Positions 5,625-10,919 of a DNA stretch of 10,919 nucleotides are shown piece by piece. Made by a program: the position numbers and the translations under genes. Origin of the DNA: an uncultured Oscillospiraceae bacterium (lineage in GTDB: Bacteria > Bacillota > Clostridia > Oscillospirales > Oscillospiraceae); contig CANRNA010000039.1 of the NCBI GenBank assembly GCA_947631805.1, positions 1 to 10,919 on the forward strand, read 5' to 3'. The notes beneath the pieces were generated by a model. The model searched no databases, was not told where the DNA came from, and saw only the letters and a program-made list of their open reading frames with translations. Position 1 is the first letter of the stretch. Every line of letters starts with the position of its first letter.

Positions 5625-5703
5625 AATCAATGGCCTATGCTATAGCCGACGGGTGGAAAGCCCGTGTAAATCTGTGAAATCGAAAGAGACAAGGAGAAAC
5701 GAC

Positions 5704-6564
5704 ATGAAGAAGTTCGGAAAGATCATCGCGTCCGCCCTCGCGGCGGTCATGGCGGCGTCGTGCCTGAGCGTCGGCGCTCTGGCGGCGGACCTGGAGGGCG
5801 CTGTGGCCACGGACGGCTCCACATCCATGGAAAAGGTCATAGGCGCGCTGGGCGAGGCGTTCGTGGAGGAAAATCAGGACGTGACCTTTACCTACAACCC
5901 CACCGGTTCCGGCTCCGGTATCCAGGCCGTCAGCGAGGGCCGGTGCGACATCGGCCTTGCCAGCCGCGCCCTGAAGGACGAGGAGCTCAAGTCCGGCCTG
6001 ACGGAGACCATCCTGGCCCTGGACGGCATCGCCATCATCGTCCACCCCGACAACCCGGTGAGCGATTTGGACCTGGAGACCATCGCCGGGATATACACCG
6101 GTCAGATCACCAACTGGGCCGACGTGGGGGGCGAGGACGGCGAGATCGTGCTCATCGGCCGGGAGGCCGGAAGCGGCACACGGGACGGATTTGAGTCCAT
6201 CACCGGCACCGAGGGCTCCTGCCGGTACCGCCAGGAGCTCACCTCCACCGGGGACGTGATAACCACCGTGAGCCAGAACCCCAACGCCATCGGCTACGCC
6301 TCCCTGGCGGCCGTGGGCGACAGCGTGAAGGCCCTGGCCGTGGACGGGGTGGAGCCCACGGAGGAGACCGTCATGGACGGCAGCTATACCGTGCAGCGGC
6401 CCTTCGTGCTGGTGACACGGGAGGGCGAGACCCTCAGCGAAGCGGCCCAGGCGTTTTTTGACTTCGCCGTGAGCCCGGACGCCGCCGACATCATCGCCGC
6501 CGCCGGAGCAGTGGCAGTCAATGCTCCTGCTTCTGAGGATGCGGAAGCTGACGCCGCAGAATAA
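5704..6564 (+). CDS. pstS: Phosphate ABC transporter substrate-binding protein PstS
   Basis: A 286-residue exported phosphate-binding protein, the extracytoplasmic receptor for PstCAB. The signal peptide is clear: MKKFGK, a hydrophobic stretch, then ALAAD (about 25-29). Ligand-site segments are visible: DGSTSM (37-42), GSGSG (68-72), CDIGLASR (81-88) and REAGSGTRDGF (153-163). The start at ATG 5704 has AAGGAG 7 bases upstream; an in-frame ATG at 5608 lies inside the promoter and is rejected. Cys20 (AASC) is a weak lipobox candidate, so lipid anchoring against release by signal peptidase I cannot be settled. The C-terminal 15 or so residues are acidic and Ala-rich. It is transcribed alone, between its own promoter and terminator. 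Confidence 0.94.
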   Translation: MKKFGKIIASALAAVMAASCLSVGALAADLEGAVATDGSTSMEKVIGALGEAFVEENQDVTFTYNPTGSGSGIQAVSEGRCDIGLASRALKDEELKSGLTETILALDGIAIIVHPDNPVSDLDLETIAGIYTGQITNWADVGGEDGEIVLIGREAGSGTRDGFESITGTEGSCRYRQELTSTGDVITTVSQNPNAIGYASLAAVGDSVKALAVDGVEPTEETVMDGSYTVQRPFVLVTREGETLSEAAQAFFDFAVSPDAADIIAAAGAVAVNAPASEDAEADAAE

Positions 6565-6576
6565 CTTGAATCGGAT

Positions 6577-6611
6577 ACCGGCGGCCGGATCGTTATCCTG
6601 CCGCCGGTTTT
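6577..6611 (+). terminator. Rho-independent terminator after pstS
   Basis: ACCGGCGGC (6577-6585) pairs with GCCGCCGGT (6600-6608). The inner part GGAT/ATCC (6587-6590 with 6595-6598) extends the stem around loop CGTT, and TTTT follows at 6608-6611. It lies 12 bases after the pstS stop and separates pstS from pstC transcription, at least in part. Confidence 0.82.
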
Positions 6612-6641
6612 CCCTGCCTGAAATACCGAGCACAGATACAT

Positions 6642-6680
6642 TTTACGAGGATTTTACAATAACAGGATAGAGGATTTTAT
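6642..6680 (+). promoter_or_regulatory. Second Pho-box promoter, upstream of pstC
   Basis: TTTACG (6642-6647) and TTTACA (6653-6658) repeat with 11-base period, and TTTTAT (6675-6680) is a -10 candidate after a 16-base spacer. ATTTTACA (6651-6658) is identical to 5595-5602 at pstS, and GATAG lies at the same offset. Both sites are probably bound by the response regulator encoded at 9863-10543. Confidence 0.72.
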
Positions 6681-6735
6681 CTTTTCCGGGTATCATGGCA
6701 GTCAGGAGAATAAAAAACGAACGATAGGGGAGCCA

Positions 6736-7605
6736 ATGAGAGATTCAAAACATGCTCTTGAGAGCGTTATCCATGGAGCGTTCCTGCTCCTGGGCCTTAT
6801 CACGGTGGGGTGCGTGCTGCTCATCACGGTGTATCTCATCCTGTCCGGCATCCCGGCCATCCGTCAGATAGGCCTTTTTAAGTTCCTGTTCGGAAGGACC
6901 TGGGCGTCCACGGCCAGCACGCCCCAGTTCGGCATCCTGCCCTTCATTCTGACGAGCGTATACGGCACGGCAGGGGCCATGGCCATAGGCGTGCCGGTGG
7001 GCTTTCTCACGGCGGTGTACCTTGCCAAGGCGGCCCCGCCCGCGGTCAAAGGGGCTGTGGGCGCGGCGGTGAGCATGCTGGCGGGCATCCCGTCGGTGGT
7101 GTACGGGCTGGTGGGCATGCTGGTGCTGGTGCCGGGGATACGCACCCTTTTCCATGTGCCGGACGGGGCCAGTCTGCTGGCCGCCATCGTGGTGCTGGCG
7201 GTGATGATACTGCCCAGTATCGTGAACGTGTCCGTCACGGCCCTGGAGGCGGTGCCGCGGGAGTACGAGGACGCCTCCCTGGCCCTGGGGGCCACAGCCA
7301 CGGAGACCTATTTCCGCGTCAGCGTCCCGGCGGCCCGCAGCGGCATCGCCGCGGCGGTGGTGCTGGGGGTGGGCCGGGCTGTCGGCGAAGCTATGGCGGT
7401 GATGATGGTGTCCGGGAACGTGGCCAATATGCCGTCGCTTTTTCAGAGCGTGCGCTTTCTCACCACCGCCGTGGCCAGCGAGATGAGCTATTCCAGCGGC
7501 CTGCAGCGCCAGGCCCTGTTCTCCATCGCCCTGGTGCTGTATCTGTTCATCCTGCTCATCAACGCCGCGCTGAATTTCTTCCTCAAGCGCGGGAAGGAGG
7601 AGTGA
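6736..7605 (+). CDS. pstC: Phosphate ABC transporter permease PstC
   Basis: A 289-residue membrane protein that with PstA forms the phosphate channel. A first hydrophobic helix spans about residues 12-37, followed by a loop with the FLFGRTW motif (50-56) typical of PstC and then five or so more helices. AGIPSVVYGLVGM (about 116-128) and GRAVGEAMAVMMVSGN (about 214-229) are conserved PstC/PstA signatures; the latter region contacts the ATPase. AGGGGAG lies 3-4 bases before ATG 6736. It is the first gene of pstCAB-phoU-regulator-kinase, with pstA starting 1 base after its stop. Confidence 0.94.
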   Translation: MRDSKHALESVIHGAFLLLGLITVGCVLLITVYLILSGIPAIRQIGLFKFLFGRTWASTASTPQFGILPFILTSVYGTAGAMAIGVPVGFLTAVYLAKAAPPAVKGAVGAAVSMLAGIPSVVYGLVGMLVLVPGIRTLFHVPDGASLLAAIVVLAVMILPSIVNVSVTALEAVPREYEDASLALGATATETYFRVSVPAARSGIAAAVVLGVGRAVGEAMAVMMVSGNVANMPSLFQSVRFLTTAVASEMSYSSGLQRQALFSIALVLYLFILLINAALNFFLKRGKEE

Positions 7606-7606
7606 A

Positions 7607-8467
7607 ATGCGCAGGGGCATCTCAAAAAAGCGCAGGGCGTACATCGCGCTCATGCGGGCGCTGATGGGGTTGTCCGCCGGGCTCACCGCCGCCCTGGTGC
7701 TGTTTCTGGTGGTATACGTCATGGCGAAGGGCATCCCGGAGCTGAGCTGGGACCTTCTGACCACAAAGCCTAGTTATCTGCGCGGCACCATCGGCATTTT
7801 GCCGGATATCCTGAATACAGTTTACATAATCATAGCGGCGCTGGTGTTCGTCCTCCCCCTGGGAGCAGGGGCGGCGGTGTATCTGACCGAATATGCCCGG
7901 AACAAGCGGCTGGTGGCCGTTATCGAATATGCCGCCGAGACCCTGTCCGGCATTCCCAGCATCATCTACGGACTGGTGGGCATGCTGTTTTTCTGCTCGC
8001 TGCTGAATATGCAGACGTCCCTTTTGGCCGGGGCGCTGACTTTGGTCATCATGAATCTGCCCACGGTGCTGCGTACCACCCAGGAGAGCCTCAAGACGGT
8101 GCCCCAGAGCTACCGGGAGGGGGCCTTCGGCCTGGGAGCGGGCAGGTGGCGGGTCATAAGGACTGTGGTGCTTCCCGGGTGCGTGGACGGCATCGTCACC
8201 GGCTGCATCCTGTCCATAGGCCGTATCCTGGGGGAGTCGGCGGCGCTGCTGTTCACGGCGGGCTTCGCCCACGCGATACACGGCTTTTTCCAGGCCCTGG
8301 AGCACTCGGGGGCCACCCTGACCGTGGCGCTGTACGTCTACGTCAAGGAGGCGGGGGAGTTCGGCGTAGGATTTGCCATCGCCGCCATCCTGATGGTCCT
8401 GACGCTTATCATCCAGCTGGCGGCCGCGCTGGCGGGCCGGTATTTCAAGAGGAGGAGAGGGTCATGA
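7607..8467 (+). CDS. pstA: Phosphate ABC transporter permease PstA
   Basis: A 286-residue permease partner of PstC. A basic N-terminus (RRGISKKRR) precedes a first membrane helix (about 16-40), then a periplasm-facing loop (SWDLLTTKPS) and a further set of helices. SGIPSIIYGLVGM (about 116-128) and GRILGESAALLFTAG (about 205-219) match family signatures and mirror those of PstC. GGAGGAG (7596-7602) supplies translation start within the end of pstC. The stop overlaps the pstB start (ATGA at 8464-8467), which implies coupled translation. Confidence 0.94.
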   Translation: MRRGISKKRRAYIALMRALMGLSAGLTAALVLFLVVYVMAKGIPELSWDLLTTKPSYLRGTIGILPDILNTVYIIIAALVFVLPLGAGAAVYLTEYARNKRLVAVIEYAAETLSGIPSIIYGLVGMLFFCSLLNMQTSLLAGALTLVIMNLPTVLRTTQESLKTVPQSYREGAFGLGAGRWRVIRTVVLPGCVDGIVTGCILSIGRILGESAALLFTAGFAHAIHGFFQALEHSGATLTVALYVYVKEAGEFGVGFAIAAILMVLTLIIQLAAALAGRYFKRRRGS

Positions 8468-9219
8468 GCGATATCATCACAGTACGGGACCTGTGCCTGT
8501 GGTATGGGAGCGCCCAGGCGCTGAAGGACATAAATATCAACATACAGGAGCGCGCCATCACCGCCCTTATCGGCCCCTCCGGCTGCGGCAAGAGCACCTT
8601 TCTCAAGACTCTTGACCGGATGAACGACCTCATCCCCGGCGTGAAGACCACCGGCGAGGTGCGTTACGCCGGGGAGGATATCTTTGCTCCGGGGGTGGAC
8701 GTGAACATGCTCCGCAAGGACATCGGCATGGTGTTTCAAAAGCCCAATCCCTTCCCCATGAGCGTGTATGACAACATCGCCTACGGTCCCCGGACCCACG
8801 GCGTCAGGGGCAGGGCCAAGCTGGACGACATCGTGGAGCGGTCTCTGCGGGATGCGGCGATCTGGGACGAGGTGAAGGACCGGCTGAAAAAGAACGCCCT
8901 GGGCCTGTCCGGCGGCCAGCAGCAGAGGCTCTGCATCGCCCGGGCCCTGGCGGTGGAGCCGCGGGTGCTGCTCATGGACGAGCCCACCTCCGCCCTGGAC
9001 CCCATCTCTACCGGGAAGATAGAAGAGCTTGCATTGGCACTGAAAGAGAAATATACTATCATTATCGTCACCCACAACATGCAGCAGGCCGTGCGTATCT
9101 CGGACTATACCGCCTTTTTCCTGCTGGGCGAGCTGGTGGAATACGGCGGCACGGAGAAAATGTTCTCCCAGCCTGAGGACAGGCGGACGGAGGACTATAT
9201 CACAGGGAGGTTCGGATGA
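8464..9219 (+). CDS. pstB: Phosphate ABC transporter ATP-binding protein PstB
   Basis: A 251-residue ATPase that powers the PstCA channel from the cytoplasmic face. It has Walker A GPSGCGKST (37-45), the Q-loop MVFQKPNPFPMSVYDNI (about 89-105, the PNPFP form being typical of PstB), signature LSGGQQQR (148-155), Walker B VLLMDEP (168-174) and switch His204. ATG 8464 overlaps the pstA stop; a longer frame opening at 8146 lies within pstA and is rejected. The stop overlaps the phoU start region. Length and motifs are complete. Confidence 0.96.
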   Translation: MSDIITVRDLCLWYGSAQALKDININIQERAITALIGPSGCGKSTFLKTLDRMNDLIPGVKTTGEVRYAGEDIFAPGVDVNMLRKDIGMVFQKPNPFPMSVYDNIAYGPRTHGVRGRAKLDDIVERSLRDAAIWDEVKDRLKKNALGLSGGQQQRLCIARALAVEPRVLLMDEPTSALDPISTGKIEELALALKEKYTIIIVTHNMQQAVRISDYTAFFLLGELVEYGGTEKMFSQPEDRRTEDYITGRFG

Positions 9220-9866
9220 TGCGGTCGAGATTTGACGAGCAGCTGGACACGCTGAACCGGGAGCTCATCACCATGGGGGCCCTGTGCGAAAACGCCATCG
9301 CCCGGTCCGCCAAAGCGCTGACGGAGCAGGACGTCTCCCTTGCCCGCACGGTCACAGAGCTTGCCGCGCAGATAGACCAGAAGGAGAGGGAGATAGAGGG
9401 GCTGTGCCTGAAGCTCCTGCTGCAGCAGCAGCCCGTCGCCACGGACCTGCGGGTCATATCCGCCGCGCTGAAGATGGTGACGGATATGGAGCGCATCGGC
9501 GACAACTCCGGGGACATAGGGGAGATCATCACCGTGGCGGACCTCACCCCCGCCGACGAGGGGGAGGACATTTCGGCCATGGCGCGCTCGGTCATCAAAA
9601 TGGTGACGGACAGCATCGACGCCTTTGTGAAAAAGGACGTGTCGCTTGCCCAGGCCGTGGTGGATTATGACGACGTCGTGGATAGCTACTTCACCAGGGT
9701 CAAGACCACGCTCATCCAACGGCTCCGCTCCGCCGAGACGGACGCGGAGCAGGCGCTGGACATGCTCATGATCGTGAAATACTTGGAGCGGATAGGCGAC
9801 CACGCCGTGAACATCGCCAGGTGGGTCGTCTTCTCCATCACCGGCGAGCGGGGGGTGGCGCCGTGA
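9216..9866 (+). CDS. phoU: Phosphate signalling protein PhoU
   Basis: A 216-residue all-helical protein with two PhoU repeats. The characteristic metal-binding motifs are MERIGDNSGDIGE (91-103) and YLERIGDHAVNIARW (189-203). PhoU normally connects Pst transporter activity to the sensor kinase so that phosphate abundance silences the regulon. Tandem ATGs at 9216 and 9219 are both possible; GGGAGG (9205-9210) is 5 or 8 bases away, and ATG 9216 overlaps the pstB stop. The stop overlaps the GTG start of the response regulator (GTGA, 9863-9866). Confidence 0.95.
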   Translation: MMRSRFDEQLDTLNRELITMGALCENAIARSAKALTEQDVSLARTVTELAAQIDQKEREIEGLCLKLLLQQQPVATDLRVISAALKMVTDMERIGDNSGDIGEIITVADLTPADEGEDISAMARSVIKMVTDSIDAFVKKDVSLAQAVVDYDDVVDSYFTRVKTTLIQRLRSAETDAEQALDMLMIVKYLERIGDHAVNIARWVVFSITGERGVAP

Positions 9867-10543
9867 GCCTTATCTACTGCCTGGAGGATGACGAGGCCAT
9901 CCGGAGCCTGATCCTCTACACGCTGGAGGCCGCGGGCTTTGAGAGCCGTGGTTTTGGAGAGAGCGGGAGCTTTTGGGAGGCCGTGAAGCGTGAAACGCCG
10001 CGGCTTATCCTGCTGGACATCATGCTGCCAGGAGAGGACGGCGTCCAGGTGCTGGCAAGGCTGCGGGGACGGCCGGAGACGGCGGACATCCCCGTCGTCA
10101 TGACCACGGCCAGGGGCACGGAATTTGACAAGGTGTCGGCTCTGGACAAGGGGGCGGACGACTATCTGGTCAAGCCCTTCGGGATGATGGAGATGGTCTC
10201 CCGCATCCGGGCGGTGCTCCGCCGGGCCGGGGCCGGACAGCGGGGAGAGAGGCTTACCGCGGGCGCCCTGGCCCTCAGCCCCCGGGAGCACACCGTCACC
10301 GTGGACGGGGCGCGGGTGGCGCTCACCCGGAAGGAGTACGAGCTGCTGTACACGCTCATGGCGAACGTCGGCCAGGTGTTTGACAGGGACACGCTGCTCA
10401 GGCTGATATGGGACGCGGATTACACGGGGGAGACCAGGACCGTGGACGTGCATATCCGCTCTCTGCGGGCCAAGCTGGGCCCCGCCGCCGACTGCATCGA
10501 GACGGTCCGGGGCGTGGGCTATCGACTGGAGGATAAGCGATGA
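9863..10543 (+). CDS. phoB: OmpR/PhoB-family response regulator (phosphate regulon)
   Basis: A 226-residue two-domain regulator. The receiver domain (1-115 or so) has acidic residues E8, D9 and D10, phospho-acceptor Asp52 in LLDIMLP and Lys104 in LVKPF. The winged-helix DNA-binding domain (about 125-226) ends with the usual TVDVHIRSLRAKLG and VRGVGYRLE. The GTG start at 9863 overlaps the phoU stop; an upstream in-frame ATG at 9821 would add non-conserved residues. By position after pstCAB-phoU and before a kinase it is the PhoB/PhoP equivalent. The Pho-box promoters of pstS and pstC are its likely targets. The gene symbol rests on context. Confidence 0.9.
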   Translation: MSLIYCLEDDEAIRSLILYTLEAAGFESRGFGESGSFWEAVKRETPRLILLDIMLPGEDGVQVLARLRGRPETADIPVVMTTARGTEFDKVSALDKGADDYLVKPFGMMEMVSRIRAVLRRAGAGQRGERLTAGALALSPREHTVTVDGARVALTRKEYELLYTLMANVGQVFDRDTLLRLIWDADYTGETRTVDVHIRSLRAKLGPAADCIETVRGVGYRLEDKR

Positions 10544-10919
10544 CGAAAAAGATATTTCACAGCCTGTGCTCGGTGGCCCTCACCGTGTTTCTGGCCTCGG
10601 TGGCGCTCATCATGGGGGTGCTGTACGGCTACTTCTCCCGCATCCAGCAGACCCAGCTGCGCATGCAGACCCAGCTGGCAGCCCAGGGGGTGGAGCAGGG
10701 GGGCCTGAATTACTTTGACGGGCTGGACGTGCGGGATTACCGGCTCACCTGGATAGACGGGGACGGGCGTGTCCTGTACGACAGCGACGCCCCCACCGAC
10801 GCCATGGAAAACCACCTGGAGCGGGAGGAGGTGCGCCAGGCCTTGGAGAGCGGCTTCGGCCAGAGCCAGCGGCTGAGCGCCACCCTGACGGAGCGGATGC
10901 TCTACGCCGCCCAGCGGCT
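10540..10919 (+). CDS. phoR: Sensor histidine kinase, N-terminal part (PhoR-like; runs off the window)
   Basis: ATG 10540 overlaps the regulator's stop (ATGA), with GGAGG at 10528-10532. The visible 126 residues comprise a short basic start (MTKK), one membrane helix (about 9-32) and then the beginning of an extracytoplasmic domain with Gln-rich QQTQLRMQTQ and the segment WIDGDGRVLYDSDA, a pattern common in PhoR-type sensors with a PAS-like outer domain. The catalytic histidine and ATPase domains lie beyond the end. The call depends on operon context and N-terminal layout. Confidence 0.85.
   Translation, partial: MTKKIFHSLCSVALTVFLASVALIMGVLYGYFSRIQQTQLRMQTQLAAQGVEQGGLNYFDGLDVRDYRLTWIDGDGRVLYDSDAPTDAMENHLEREEVRQALESGFGQSQRLSATLTERMLYAAQR

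Noticed and set aside
5649..5665. Small hairpin ACGGG/CCCGT in the pstS leader as a riboswitch
   Set aside because: Only a 5-base-pair stem with no recognisable aptamer structure.
5635..6633. A 332-codon minus-strand frame opposite pstS
   Set aside because: Low-complexity His/Gly/Arg-rich translation, no ribosome site, and it covers the pstS terminator and promoter region.
8146..8463. N-terminal extension of PstB
   Set aside because: It lies inside pstA in another frame. The family start matches ATG 8464 with the ATGA overlap.

Overview
The window looks like a piece of a GC-rich Clostridia chromosome, most likely the Oscillospiraceae/Lawsonibacter-Flavonifractor type. The basis is Gram-positive gene style (strong AAGGAGG-type ribosome sites, many ATGA/GTGA stop-start overlaps), mostly C/G-ending codons, and the gene families present. 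Species assignment is an inference. All recognisable genes are on the + strand.

Region 1 (about 1-2250) is a small peptide-modification locus. A promoter (35-101) precedes a 70-residue Cys-rich precursor (154-366) built from repeated ACG motifs and three 13-residue units. After a hairpin come a radical SAM/SPASM maturase (457-1500), a nitroreductase-family flavoprotein (1502-2086) and a broken pyridoxamine-phosphate-oxidase-like flavoprotein (2098-2253). The arrangement matches the annotated but functionally uncharacterised 'ACGX' class of radical-SAM-modified peptides (RiPP).

Region 2 (about 2250-5580) is a tightly overlapping four-gene operon: two radical SAM proteins of the 'radical SAM mobile pair' type, a zinc-containing ADP-ribosyl-hydrolase macrodomain, and a class M sirtuin (ADP-ribosyltransferase type, with Gln at the usual catalytic His position). 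It ends in a strong hairpin. Its promoter (2252-2318) has exactly the same layout as the promoter of region 1: AGTTAC, then GTGCGTACTTG 31 bases on, then TATAAT a further 30 bases on. The two operons are therefore probably read by the same regulator, plausibly a redox- or electrophile-sensing HxlR/MarR-type repressor that lies outside the window.

Region 3 (about 5586 to the end) is the phosphate-starvation locus: pstS with its own promoter and terminator, then pstC-pstA-pstB-phoU-response regulator-histidine kinase (kinase cut by the window edge) from a second promoter. Both promoters carry the same 11-base-spaced TTTACA-type direct repeat, a likely box for the PhoB/PhoP-like regulator encoded at 9863-10543. 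PstSCAB imports phosphate, PhoU links transporter state to the kinase, and the kinase/regulator pair would feed back on both promoters.

The most notable material is in regions 1 and 2: a peptide-modification system and a radical SAM/ADP-ribosylation operon, apparently co-regulated, with a truncated gene at their junction that suggests insertion or deletion.
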